From NCBI RefSeq assembly GCF_030551255.1, contig NZ_CP130630.1, forward strand, positions 12,283,484 through 12,347,483: a stretch of 64,000 nucleotides of DNA. The letters are read 5' to 3'. The position numbers were made by a program, and so were the translations under genes. Of this stretch, positions 35,561 to 45,130 are shown piece after piece. The number at the start of each line of letters is the position of its first letter. Position 1 is the stretch's first letter. Source of the DNA: Streptomyces sp. NL15-2K. GTDB lineage: Bacteria > Actinomycetota > Actinomycetes > Streptomycetales > Streptomycetaceae. Under the pieces are notes generated by a model, which ran no database searches, was not told the DNA's origin, and saw only the letters and a program-made list of their open reading frames with translations.

Positions 35561-36875
35561 ATGGCTCTGCCCGCACGGCTGACCGCCGCCTTGGGACGAC
35601 ACCCCGATCACCTCACCGAGGACGATCTGCACCGCGCGGTTGAAAGCCACGTGCCCGAGAGCGTCGACCTGGACTGGAAGAAGGATTTCTACCCGGGCAC
35701 CGACGCGGGCAAGAAGGAGCTCGCCAAGGATGTGTCCGCCATGGCCAACACGGCCGGCGGCATGGTGGTCATCGGCGTCGACGACGGAAATCAGGACCAC
35801 GCCCACCACCTGGACCCCGTCGATCCGGTGCCCGGCCGTGGTGAGGAGTGGATCCGCTCGGTGCTCGCGAACTGGATCCAGCCCGTCGTTCCCAACGTGG
35901 GCGTCCGGGTTGTGAAGTCCGCGACCAAGGGGGGGGGGCAAGATCTACTGGGTGCTCACGGTGCCCCCGAGCCCCCAGGCCCCGCACGCGGTCGCTGCTC
36001 CGGGCAACGACTACCACTTCCGCGTGCACGTCCGGCACGGCACCACGACCCGCACCCTCGCCGAATCCGAGATCGCCCAGCGCTACCGTGACCGCTTCCA
36101 GGCTGCCTCCGACGACGTCGACCGCCTCCATCAGGTCGCTGACGCGGGCCTTGACTACCTGTCGGGCTACCTGACCAGCACGGCCACCGGCGGCAGCCCC
36201 AAGGTGACCTACTACCCGGGCTGGGTCAGCCTGGCCGCCGTTCCGGCCGTCCGCGGCACCTATCCCGTGACCACGCGGGTGGATCGGGATGCGGCGTTCG
36301 ACCGCTTCGTCAAGCTCGCCGGCGAAGGTGTGACCACCAACGTGCAGCCGGCCCGCCCCGTGTTGGTCGGTCGCCGCCAGGTCCGCTTCGAGGGCGTACC
36401 GACCGGCCAGCTCCACCAGGACGGTAGCTTCTACGCGGCGCTGCCCATCAACCTCCAGAGCGACCACGGCAACTCCGACGGTCCCAAGCGGCTGTTCCAA
36501 CGCGGACTCGAACTCGACCTCGTGGCCTTGGTACAGGCCGCCGCAGCCTGGGCGGCGGAGACCGGATCGGCTGGCGACCTGGTGCTGACCGCCGCACTCC
36601 ACCGCTTCGACGACGACAGCGACAAACCCGTGCACCTGATCGCGGCGGAGCACGCCTTCCCCCACGGCCCCGCGACGCCGCTCCCAACAGTTCCCGCGCA
36701 GACCACCGGCGATCTCGCCGCCATTGTCACCGACCAGCGAGAGGCCGTCGTCGTGGCCTGCGCACTCGTCTCCGACCTCCTGGCCGACATGGGAGCGCAC
36801 GAGCCTCACGTCCTGACCCCCGAAGGAGAGATCCTGATCGACCGGCTCCAGGGCTACCGGCATTCGCTGCGGTAG
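35561..36875 (+). pseudogene. AlbA_2/Schlafen-type protein, broken in a G10 tract
   Basis: The N-terminal domain (VDLDWKKDFYPGTDAGKKEL, AKDVSAMANTAGGMVVIGVD) is the AlbA_2 fold of Schlafen-like putative ATP- or nucleic-acid-binding proteins. A run of ten G at 35929-35938 shifts the frame; from KIYWVLTVPPSPQAPHAVAA onward the second frame encodes about 310 more residues ending at 36875. One G fewer would give a single protein of about 437 residues. Related proteins occur in regulation and defence. The frame may be switched by slippage in the G run, or the run may be miscounted. Confidence 0.7.
35929..35938 (+). repeat. G10 homopolymer inside a coding region
   Basis: Ten consecutive G. Nine or twelve would keep the AlbA_2 gene in frame; ten disrupts it. 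Confidence 0.85.
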
Positions 36876-37227
36876 TCACTTTCGACCAACAGCATGAGCC
36901 CCAGGCATCGAAAGGCCTGGTGGCGGTGGCAACATCTCCTTGTGATTGGGCGGTGGGGTGGCAGCGGGTGGGTGCCAGCGGGCTCGTGGTGTGGATGTCC
37001 TGGTAGTGGGTGTGGGGCTGGGTTTTTGGTTGCTGTCATGGGGTGACCAAGCGGCTGTTGTGGGGCGGCTAGCAGGTTGGTTGCTGGCTGTCATGGCTTT
37101 CGCTGTTCCTTTGTGAGGGGCTGGCGGGGTCGGGTGGGCTGGGCCGTATGACGGTTCAGGGGGTTTCGGCGGGTGGGGCCGGGGTGGGGTCGGGGTGGGG
37201 TCGGCTGGGGCTGTGCCGGCCGGGGGT
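36876..37227. other. G+T-rich region with a short repeat, possible transposon end
   Basis: No gene is supported. The plus strand is very rich in G and T. TTGGTTGCTG and CTGTCATGG occur together twice (about 37026-37040 and 37078-37096), a possible pair of transposase-binding repeats upstream of the TniB/TniA genes. A weak hairpin (CCAGGC/GCCTGG, 36901-36920) follows the AlbA_2 gene. Confidence 0.35.
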
Positions 37228-38499
37228 GTGCCGTTGGCTCGGGGTGTGGTTGTGCGTCGGCTTCTCGCGGTGGATGGGGAGGGGACGCTGACTGCGCTGC
37301 ATGTGCGGATCGCGGCGGAGTTGGCGGGTGTGTCGGAGCGGACGGTGTGGCGTTGGCTGGCGGATGGGCGCCGTGGCCATGTTGAGGCGCGGCCGCGGCA
37401 GGACGGGTTTTCGCTGAGTGACGCGTTGTGGGAGGTCCTGGCTGAGGCGGGCGGGAACGTCGCGGAGTTGCGGCGCAGGATGCTCCGGGCCCAGCAGGAG
37501 GGGGTGTTGGATGGGTGGGGTGCGCAGTGTGTGCCCTCGCTGCCGACGTTGCACCGGGTGATCAAGCGGGATCTGGGGGCGGGCCGGGTTCTTGAGGTGG
37601 CCCGTCCGGCAGGGGCTCGGGCCGGGCTGCAGCCGAGCCGGTATGACCGGGCACTGGCGGATTTGGGACTCGTGGACGGTGAGGGTGGGCCGCTTGTTGT
37701 CGACGGGCCGCCCGCTGACGTGTCAGTGGCGGAGGGCGCCGCGGATGCGGGGGTGCGGGGCGGTGGTGTGCGGTTGTACGTGCCGGGGGCCCGGCTGGTG
37801 TCCACACGGCAGGTGGCCGCTGTGGTGGAGGCTGTGGGGCATACGGTCGCGGCCCGGGGGATGTGCTGTGTGTACGGGAACACGGGCCTGGGGAAGACGG
37901 TCGCTGTCGAGCAGGCGTTGCATCTTCTGCCCGGCCGGGTGCCGGTGTGGCGTGCGGTGGCCGGGGTGGCGCCCGGTCTGCCGCAGCTGCGGGCCTCACT
38001 GTGTGAAGCGTTCGGGCTGCCGTCGGGGGCGCTGCCGCACCGGGCCGGGCCGGCCAGCCAGGCTCTGATGCGGGCACTGGCCGAGCCGGGTGTGCTGTTT
38101 ATCGATGACGCTCAGCGGCTGACGCCGCCATTGCTGGATTATCTGCGGCAGTTGTGGGACGCGCCGGGCTGTGCGGCGGCGCTGGTGCTGTGTGGGGCGG
38201 GAAGCGAGCGGGCCCTCGCCCGTGCTTCGGCGCTGCGCTCCCGAGTGCTGACCTGGCATCAAGTCGGCCGGCTGGATGCGTCTGGGGTTCCGCAAACGCT
38301 GAGCCTGTTCCATCCGGTGTGGGCGCAGGCGGATGCGGACGACGTTGCGCGGGTGGATGAGCAGATGGCGCGCGGCAATTTCCGTACCTGGGCGAAGATC
38401 ACGTCGCATGTCTACGCGGCCCGCGAGCGCGCCCCCGCAAGGCGTGTGGACCGGGAGCTGATCGAGCAGGCTTGCGCGCGTCTTGGGCCCTATCCGTGA
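37228..38499 (+). CDS. chimera of a TniA-type HTH region and a TniB/TnsC-type AAA+ ATPase
   Basis: A 423-residue protein. Residues about 1-150 resemble the N-terminus of the TniA encoded next door: an HTH (ELAGVSERTVWRWLADGRRG) and the SLPTLHRVIKRDLGAGRV segment that in TniA leads into the DDE domain. Instead of the DDE core, an AAA+ domain follows with Walker A in CCVYGNTGLGKTVAVEQAL, Walker B in PGVLFIDDAQRLTPP and a sensor region. It would be an ATPase controlling target choice, carrying its own DNA-binding head. The start is uncertain (GTG 37228 or 37195). Confidence 0.75.
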   Translation: MPLARGVVVRRLLAVDGEGTLTALHVRIAAELAGVSERTVWRWLADGRRGHVEARPRQDGFSLSDALWEVLAEAGGNVAELRRRMLRAQQEGVLDGWGAQCVPSLPTLHRVIKRDLGAGRVLEVARPAGARAGLQPSRYDRALADLGLVDGEGGPLVVDGPPADVSVAEGAADAGVRGGGVRLYVPGARLVSTRQVAAVVEAVGHTVAARGMCCVYGNTGLGKTVAVEQALHLLPGRVPVWRAVAGVAPGLPQLRASLCEAFGLPSGALPHRAGPASQALMRALAEPGVLFIDDAQRLTPPLLDYLRQLWDAPGCAAALVLCGAGSERALARASALRSRVLTWHQVGRLDASGVPQTLSLFHPVWAQADADDVARVDEQMARGNFRTWAKITSHVYAARERAPARRVDRELIEQACARLGPYP

Positions 38500-38666
38500 C
38501 GGTCCGGGCTGCTCGAAGGGCTTGTGTACGGGGCCTTCACCTGTTCCGACGGGGTGAACGAAGGCGGGCTCCGCGGAAGCGGATGAGAACGAAGGGGCAT
38601 GGGGTGCACGGGCAGCCGCTGGCGCCGCCGGAGGATCCGGCCGGTGTTTTGGGGGAGGAGTCGTTG

Positions 38667-40379
38667 ATGGCGTTGCGGGGGCCGGCGGTGCGTCGTCTGC
38701 TGGCGCTGCGCGCCGAGCGGCGGCTGTCGCGGGAGCATGTGCGCCTGGCCGGGGAGTGCCTGGGTGTGTCGGAGCGGACGGTGTGGCGGTGGCTGGCTGA
38801 GGCCTCCCGGACGCCTCAGGCCGCGATCCGCCCCGGGGAACGCAGCGGTGACCGGTTCGAGGTCACCAGGGAGATCCGGGTGCTGCTGGCGTACTGGCAC
38901 GGCAACGCTTCCGCGGTCCACCGCCAGTTGGTGGCCCGGGCCGAGACCGGCGGCGATGACGGTCAGCCGACGACGCCGCCTGAATCCGCGGCTTCTCCCG
39001 CGGGCGCCCCGCCGGCTGCGGTGCCGTTGCTGGACCCGGTGCCGTCGTTGTCGACGTTCCTGCGTGCGGTGCGTCGTGATCTCACGGTGGGGGAGCGGGC
39101 CGGTCTTGCCGCAGGACCGGACGCAGCACGCGCGCATGACGTCTTCGGTAAACGGGCGGCCTCCTGGCGCAATCACGTCTGGGAGGCCGATCACGTCCAG
39201 GCACCTCTGCTCGTCGATGCGGACGGCGACCTGGTGCGCCCGTGGGTGACCTGGTTCATCGACACCGCCACCAAAGTCATCACCGGTACCGCGGTCACCC
39301 CTGGCGTCCCTTCCCGCGCCTCGGTGCTGGCTGCGCTGCGCGCCGCTGTGCTGCGTGAGGAGCCCTATGGTCCCGCGGGAGGGACACCGGAGCAGGTGCG
39401 GGTGGACCGGGGCAAGGACTTCCTGTCCACCGCCGTCACCGCGGCGTTCGGCACGATGGGCGTGACGGTGAAGGATCTGCCCGCCTACAGCCCCCATCTC
39501 AAGGGCACGGTGGAAAACCTCAACCGGGCCGTCGACCGGATGCTGTTCGCGGCCCTGCCCGGCTACACCCTCGCCCTCACCAAGCCCCGCTCCGGCCGGC
39601 GAAGCGCAGGCGCGGGCCGCAGGCCGGAGACCTCCGGTGCCATGTCGTTTCAGGACTTCACAGCGGAGGTGCTGGCCTGGACACACTGGTGGAACACCGA
39701 GCACCGGCCGCAGGTGCTGTCCGGCCGTACGCCGCTTGAGGCATGGCAGGCCGATCCGACCCCTGTCACGGACGTCCCCGCCGCCGACCTGTGGACGTTC
39801 ACCCTGGAGGACGACGGCCGGGCGCGGAAGCTGACCAGCCACGGTGTGCGGTGGCGCGGGCGCACCTACATCGCCGCCTGGATGATGGGCCAGGCTGGCC
39901 GTACCGTCACGGTGCGCTATATGCCGCACCACGATCACGAGATCGACATCTGCGATGCGAGCGGCAAGTATCTCGGGCCCGCGCACCTCGCGGACGCGGC
40001 CACCCCGGAACAACTCGAAGCCTTGCGCACAGTCCGTGCGGAGCGTGCCCGACGTCCGCGCGCCGAGGTGAAAGCCGCCGAGACCCTGCGCCGACAGCGC
40101 TTCGCCCCGGCCACCACGGCCGGGCCGGCCCAGCGGCTGGGAGCCCTCACCGCCGCTCAAGCCGGGGACGAACTGGCCGCCGTCGAGCACACCGACACCT
40201 CGAAGCTGGCGCTGCCCGGCCTTATCCCGCCCGCAGCGCCCCCGGCCGACTGGCGCACCCCGCCCTCCCTCGCCACCCGGACCACGCCGGACCGCCCTGT
40301 TCCGCTCCAGCCCGAACCCGTTCCCGACGGTCCGCCCGGACGAGCCGCAGACCCTGCTGAAGACGGAGACGCCACGTGA
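38667..40379 (+). CDS. TniA/TnsB-family DDE transposase
   Basis: A 570-residue transposase. An N-terminal HTH (RLAGECLGVSERTVWRWLAE) is followed by an rve-type DDE domain with Asp in VWEADHVQAPLLVD, Asp in VRVDRGKDFLS and Glu in LKGTVENLNRAVDR. The Mu-type C-terminal beta-barrel (VRWRGRTYIAAWMMGQAGRT) and a long basic tail follow. It would join transposon ends to target DNA with the AAA+ partner. The ATG at 38667 is chosen for its GGGGGAGGAG site; 38583 is possible. Its stop overlaps the next gene by GTGA. Confidence 0.88.
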   Translation: MALRGPAVRRLLALRAERRLSREHVRLAGECLGVSERTVWRWLAEASRTPQAAIRPGERSGDRFEVTREIRVLLAYWHGNASAVHRQLVARAETGGDDGQPTTPPESAASPAGAPPAAVPLLDPVPSLSTFLRAVRRDLTVGERAGLAAGPDAARAHDVFGKRAASWRNHVWEADHVQAPLLVDADGDLVRPWVTWFIDTATKVITGTAVTPGVPSRASVLAALRAAVLREEPYGPAGGTPEQVRVDRGKDFLSTAVTAAFGTMGVTVKDLPAYSPHLKGTVENLNRAVDRMLFAALPGYTLALTKPRSGRRSAGAGRRPETSGAMSFQDFTAEVLAWTHWWNTEHRPQVLSGRTPLEAWQADPTPVTDVPAADLWTFTLEDDGRARKLTSHGVRWRGRTYIAAWMMGQAGRTVTVRYMPHHDHEIDICDASGKYLGPAHLADAATPEQLEALRTVRAERARRPRAEVKAAETLRRQRFAPATTAGPAQRLGALTAAQAGDELAAVEHTDTSKLALPGLIPPAAPPADWRTPPSLATRTTPDRPVPLQPEPVPDGPPGRAADPAEDGDAT

Positions 40380-41120
40380 CCGCGGCCACCTACCAGTACG
40401 TCGACCTGCCCGATGCCTCCGTGGTCACCACCCGCGCCCTGCTCACCGCCCGGGAGAACATCACCGACACGGTCGCCGCGCGGGCCATGATGTGCATCCA
40501 CGGCGGCGCCGGCTTTCGGCAAGACCCTGGCCGTCAACATCTGCCTGCGCGAACTCGAACCGGGCGAGGACGTCCGCAAGATCACCTTTCGGGCCCGGCC
40601 CACCGCCCGCGCGGTGCGCTATGAACTGTTCACCGCGCTCGACCTGGCCGGTGAGCCACCGCGCCACCCCAGTGAATTCGACCGCTTGCTGAAGACCGCC
40701 CTGGCCGAGCGCCCCCGCACCTTTCTGGTCGACGAGGCCCAGTGGCTCAACGGGGAGGCGTTCGAGTACTTCCGCTATCTGTGGGACGAGCCCTCCACCC
40801 AGCTCGCGATCATCTTCGTCGGCGGCGAGGGCTGCCACACCGTGCTGCGCCGCGAACCGATGCTCTCCTCCCGCATCTTCATCTGGCAGCACTTCACCCG
40901 CCTCACCCCCGACGAGGTCCTCGACGTCATCCCCCTGTTCCACCCCATCTGGGCCGACGCCGACCCCGACGACATCACCTTCGCCGACAGCCACGCAGCC
41001 CACGGCAACTTCCGCGCCTGGGCCCAGCTGACCGCCCACACCCGCACCGCCCTGGCCCGCACCGGCCGCGCCCGCGTGGACCAGGAGCTGCTGCGCTGGG
41101 CCTTCAGCCGCCTCGCCTGA
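40376..41120 (+). pseudogene. TniB/TnsC-like AAA+ ATPase, frameshifted in Walker A
   Basis: A GTG at 40376 begins a typical TniB (YVDLPDASVVTTRALLTARE). The Walker A should read GGAGFGKTLAVN, but one extra T (CTTTCGG) near 40513 shifts the frame. The remainder (PRTFLVDEAQWLNGEAFEYF, RDLWDEPSTQLAIIF-like) is intact in the other frame to 41120. Length would be about 247 residues. It is the canonical partner of the TniA upstream and resembles the AAA+ half of the chimera at 37228. Confidence 0.85.
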
Positions 41121-41131
41121 CCACACCGCCT

Positions 41132-42236
41132 ATGCCTCCCGCTCCGCCGCTGCCGCCCGTCACCGTGGTTCTCGACCGCCACGACGACGCGCTGCACACG
41201 CACACCGCCCTGGCCGCCCACCATCCGCCGTCCCGCCGGATCACCCTGCACCCTGGCCCGGGCACCACCAGCGAGACCGGCCTCGCCCACGACCTTCTCG
41301 CCGCTCTGGGCAAGCCGCCCCTGCTCCCGGGCCGCTTTCCCACCGGCCGTCAGCCCGCCTGGCAGGCCGCTGCCGCCTGGATGACCGCCCTGCCCGTCAC
41401 CCGGCTGACCGTCCTGCTCGCCCACCGCCTCACCGCCCGTCGCGCGATGCGCCTCCTGCAGCTACATGCCCTCACCGGTATCCACCTGACCTTGGTCTGC
41501 CACCGCCCGCACCTTCCCGCCGCTCTGCACCAGGCCCTGCGGACGGCCGACTACTCCCCTCACCGCCGACTTCGAGGCCGCCCGCCGCCACTACTTCGGC
41601 ACACCTGTCGCCGAATCCCCGGCCGCAGACGAGCCCACCGGGCCGGCCAGCCGATGGCTCACCCTGCCCGCATTGGACCGCCTCGTCTCCTACGACAGCC
41701 CCCGCCCCTGCGCCGTCCCGTGCACGCCACCGCCGATCGCCTGGCGGCACCGCCCACCGCCCGCGCCTCTCACCGCGCCCACCGCGCAGCGCGTCGCTCA
41801 CCGGCTGCACGCGGCGACCGCACATCCCCGCCTCGCCGCGGCAGTCGCCGCCGCGCTGTTCACCGGCGCCTCCCTCCAGCAACTCGCCACCGCCCGCCCC
41901 CGCGACTACGACGACGCTGTGGCCACGCTCGCCCTGCACGACCGCGCCCGCTACACCGACGGCTGCGCCGCCCACCCCGTACCACCCTGGGCAGGCATCT
42001 TCCTGCGGGCTGCGGCCTGCTTCACCCGACTCGTCTCCGGCGAAGACCAGGAACTGCTCGCCGCGCCAGGTGACCGTGCGCACCTGCTGGGCGTTGCGGA
42101 GACGGCCAGACTGCGCCCGCCCCAGCCGCCCGCGGCCCGCCGCCAAGGCCCGGTCGGCCGTGTGGAGTGGGACTGGCGCGAGCGGCAGGAAGCTGAGAGG
42201 TACAAAGCGGTGCCGGCCAGTCGCGTCAGGCCCTAA
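41132..42236 (+). pseudogene. third gene of the TniA/TniB locus, unknown, frameshifted
   Basis: Starts 12 bp after the TniB gene with PPVTVVLDRHDDALHTHTAL and shifts near 41565 to DFEAARRHYFGTPVAESPAA, then RVAHRLHAATAHPRLAAAVA and a C-terminal VGRVEWDWRERQEAERYK. The joined product would be about 368 residues, helical, with no zinc motif of TniQ. Its position suggests a transposition accessory protein. I do not recognise it. Confidence 0.5.
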
Positions 42237-42277
42237 CGATGCTGAACACCCTGACGCGTTCGCTCGACAGGGCAGAC

Positions 42278-42835
42278 TCAGCCGATCGAGAAGTCGGCGA
42301 ACTCGACGTCGCTGAAAGCTACGTGCAGACCGTGGGCCCGGCGGCCCCCTTCGCGAAAGTAGGCGTGCCCCAGCGCACGGGCGAGTATCACCGTCTGCCG
42401 CTGCTCGCCCGCGCCGGCATCCCGAGCGGCGAACAGCTCCCGGGCCACCTCTCCCGGCAGGTCCTGGGTGATCCATCGCACCCGCGGATCGTCCGAAGAC
42501 CCTGCTGGCGCGGCGAACCCGAATCGCGCCCTCGTGTGGAGGACGAACCCGTTAGCTTCGGCCTGTGCACGCCGACGGGCCCGTATTCGGGGCTGCCATC
42601 GGGCCAGGACCGCTTCCTCGATCGCCCGGACCTGCATCGGACCCGGCGGACGACGCGCTCCTGGCTTCTTCGTCACCCACCGCTGCACAGTGCGCTGCGA
42701 CACCCCCAGCACGGCGGCGACCCTCCGGGTGGAACCCGGGTGCGCCGCTAGCAAAAATCGCAGGCGTGCCTCGGTGCTCGAAGGAACGGGGCGGGTGCGC
42801 AACGCGCGCTCCAATCCCTGCTCGATCTGTCCCAC
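42278..42835 (-). CDS. tpg: Tpg-family telomere terminal protein
   Basis: A 185-residue protein of the length and layout of Streptomyces Tpg, which is covalently attached to the 5' ends of linear replicons and primes end patching. The N-terminus (IEQGLERALRTRPVPSSTEA) and the HTH (STRRVAAVLGVSQRTVQRWV) match the family, as do the central RFGFAAPAGSSDDPRVRW and the C-terminal HAYFREGGRRAHGLHVAFSD. The GTG at 42835 follows GGAGAGAC. No tap partner is adjacent; the only tap in the window is the decayed one at 61.4-63.7 kb. Confidence 0.88.
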   Translation of the reverse strand: MGQIEQGLERALRTRPVPSSTEARLRFLLAAHPGSTRRVAAVLGVSQRTVQRWVTKKPGARRPPGPMQVRAIEEAVLARWQPRIRARRRAQAEANGFVLHTRARFGFAAPAGSSDDPRVRWITQDLPGEVARELFAARDAGAGEQRQTVILARALGHAYFREGGRRAHGLHVAFSDVEFADFSIG

Positions 42836-43598
42836 GTCCGTCTCTCCAAGCGGCCAGCCGGCAGGGCCAGCACCCCGCAGTCCGTAGCCAGTTCTGCCAG
42901 GTCATCTGCACCCGCCTGCCGTGTCCATGGGCGAACTCGTTGACGGTGCCCTCTGCTTTGGAGCGGACCACGTAGCGGCCTTCCGGCCGGGCCTTTGCTG
43001 ATCGGTGCGGACGCGTACTTGCAGGTCGCGGAGTGCTCGCGGCGGGAAGCCCACGTTCCGGGCGCTTTCGCGGGAGGTTGTGCACCCGGTTCGGACCGGG
43101 CACGTGCGCGTTCACGTACGAGCCCGGCGTCCTTGAGCCGCCTCGCCACACACCGGGCGTAGCCGGGGCCAGCGCGAGATCGAACAGGCCGTCGGCACCA
43201 TCGCCCTGGGTGAGGCGCTCACGGAAGTCGGCCAGCACGCTGTGGTGGAAGCCGGGATCATCCAGCTCCATGGCCAGGGCGTATGTGGAGTCGATGCGGC
43301 AGCGGACCGCCTCGGCGGCCTGCCGGTCCGACAGGTCGAGCAGGAACTGCAGGACGCAGACGGTGGCCAGTTGGGTGGGGGAGAGGTCCGGGCGCCCGTC
43401 GCGCGGGTACCAGTCGGCGAAGTCCTCATCGCACCGCAGCCCGTCCAGCCGGTCCCTGACCCACATCGCCGTCGTGCCGCCCGGGTTGCTCGCCCGCGCG
43501 GTCTGCACGGTCAAAGACGGGACTTGCTCACCGGAACGGGGGCGGAGGGACAACGGGTGCCTCGACAACTGCATTGGCCTTCGGAACAGCCTGAGCAT
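42836..43598 (-). pseudogene. IS1182/IS5-type transposase remnant with internal deletion
   Basis: The N-terminal DUF772 part is clear (WVRDRLDGLRCDEDFADWYP, FLLDLSDRQAAEAVRCRIDS, DDPGFHHSVLADFRERLTQG). A frameshift follows (ARRLKDAGLVRER in another frame), most of the catalytic domain is absent, and a short C-terminal piece (AEGTVNEFAHGHGRR) remains. It is a different element from the copy at 74-1774. It abuts the start of tpg. Confidence 0.7.
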
Positions 43599-43930
43599 GC
43601 CCGCTGATCAGGCTTCCGCACCGGGCAACTCCAAGATCCCCGGCAGAGTCAGGCCAAGGCACTCGATCAGGCGGCAGTGGGCAGCTGAGCGGCGGCGCAA
43701 CCCGACGCCGGTCGGTGCGGTGACCGCGGCCACGGCGGGACGCCTGGGCCGACTCCGGCGACGGCAATCTGCGGCCTGGCCGCGCTGATCGCTCTGTTGT
43801 CCACCTGGGGCTCGGTGAGCCAGACACGGACCGAACCGCACATAGCCGAGCAGGCGCAGATCACCACCACTGATCACGCTACTCCCTCCAAGATCCACGT
43901 CCCCGGGCTGTCGGTCCGATCCTTCACCCG
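43599..43930. other. stretch without a supported gene
   Basis: Only overlapping frames typical of GC-rich DNA are visible. It lies between transposase and hydrolase remnants and is probably debris. Confidence 0.4.
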
Positions 43931-44175
43931 TTAGGCAGGATGGGCGCCATGACCGAGATTCGCACTCCCCGCCTCATCTTTCGTCGCTGGTATGACGACG
44001 ACCTCGCCTGAATGTGAGGGGTCGAGAGCGACCACGGAGGTCGGGTTGTCCGGGAAGGCGGCGTCCACGTCGCGGCTGAACTTCCGCTGCAGGGCCGGGC
44101 GGATTGCCATGCCCGGTGTGCAGGTGACATAAGTGCGGGGCACCGGGCCCCAGCCGTCGCGGGTAGTGGCTCGTC
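43931..44175 (-). pseudogene. alpha/beta-hydrolase, C-terminal remnant
   Basis: About 70 residues (PRTYVTCTPGMAIRPALQRK, FSRDVDAAFPDNPTSVVALD, PSHSGEVV) that match the end of small alpha/beta-hydrolases, with the His of SHS in the place of the catalytic His. The N-terminal two thirds are absent. It runs antisense to a short acetyltransferase fragment. Confidence 0.45.
43950..44012 (+). pseudogene. GNAT acetyltransferase, first 20 residues only
   Basis: An ATG at 43950 gives MTEIRTPRLIFRRWYDDDLA and then a stop. This is the standard N-terminus of RimJ/RimL-type acetyltransferases, cut off after the first strand and loop. Confidence 0.4.
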
Positions 44176-44512
44176 ACGCAGCCTGGGCCGGGGTTGCGGT
44201 CCGTTGACGTAGGTGAGTCAGCGGCGAACCTGGTCTTCGGCTCAGCACGGGCGTTGCACCAGCAGCGCCGCCATCACCCTGCCGACGCGGTTTCCGTGGC
44301 GTGTCGCGCGCGGAAGGAGTGCGCTGGACAGCCCAACCAGGAAGAGGCGGGTCAAGGGCGGTGGCCGCGTCGTAGACGTTGACGAGAGGCTGGACGGCGT
44401 CTGCATACGTGGTGAGCCGGAAGGCCGACTGGGATTTGCCCAGACCCAGAGGGTTGCCTTCGTGGATGCGGGCGGCGTCGCCTCTCTCCGCGTCAGGCGG
44501 CGCGGATCGCGG
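44176..44512. other. stretch without a supported gene
   Basis: No recognisable frame. It separates the debris zone from the XRE-cupin gene. Confidence 0.4.
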
Positions 44513-45097
44513 TCATCGATCAGTAGGAGCGTCGGCTGCGGCGACCGGCGAGATGATCACGAGCATCGCCCGGGCGGCGCCGGAGACGCTGCGCAGGACG
44601 TGCTCGTCGGCGGAGTCGAAGTCGATGGTGTCGCCGGCGCTCAGCGTCCACCGTTTCGTGCCGATGCTGAGCTCGACGGCTCCTTCCAGCATGAAGATGC
44701 ACTCGGTGCCGGGGTGTGATGAAGGGGGCGTCTTCGTCCCAAGGGCAATGTCCACCAGGACGATCTGGACGATGCCTGGGTCGGCCTGGGTGAGCAGCGG
44801 CCGGTAGGCGACTCCCGCGGCGGGTGGGTGCGGGCGGGCGACGCTGTGCCGCACGGTGAGGGAACCGGGCTGGTGCTCACCCACGAGTTCGCCCAGTGTC
44901 ACGTTGTACGCCTGCGTCAGTTGGAGGAGGACACCGAGCGAGGGAACGCGTTCCCCTCGCTCGATACGCGACAGGTGCGCGGGAGACACACCACTCGCCG
45001 TGGCGACAGTGGTCAGGCTTAGGCCGCGGTTCCGGCGGTGCTCCGCGATCGTCCGGGCGGCGAGCTCCTCCAGATCCTCCGCCTGCGCGTGCGACAT
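44513..45097 (-). CDS. XRE family regulator with cupin sensor domain
   Basis: A 194-residue regulator. Residues about 15-75 are the HTH (GLSLTTVATASGVSPAHLSR, IERGERVPSLGVLLQLTQAY) and about 110-185 a cupin barrel (SSHPGTECIFMLEGAVELSI, LSAGDTIDFDSADEHVL), the layout of PuuR-like repressors that sense a small metabolite. A GAGGGAGA site precedes the ATG at 45097. It diverges from the MOSC/reductase operon; a palindrome in between recurs before the transporter gene, so it is the probable regulator of both. Confidence 0.88.
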   Translation of the reverse strand: MSHAQAEDLEELAARTIAEHRRNRGLSLTTVATASGVSPAHLSRIERGERVPSLGVLLQLTQAYNVTLGELVGEHQPGSLTVRHSVARPHPPAAGVAYRPLLTQADPGIVQIVLVDIALGTKTPPSSHPGTECIFMLEGAVELSIGTKRWTLSAGDTIDFDSADEHVLRSVSGAARAMLVIISPVAAADAPTDR

Positions 45098-45130
45098 CGA
45101 TCTCCCTCAGACCTGGCTCGGATGGTAATG

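Noticed and set aside
37149..37227. Start of the chimera gene at the ATG at 37149
   Set aside because: It is in a different frame from the HTH domain.
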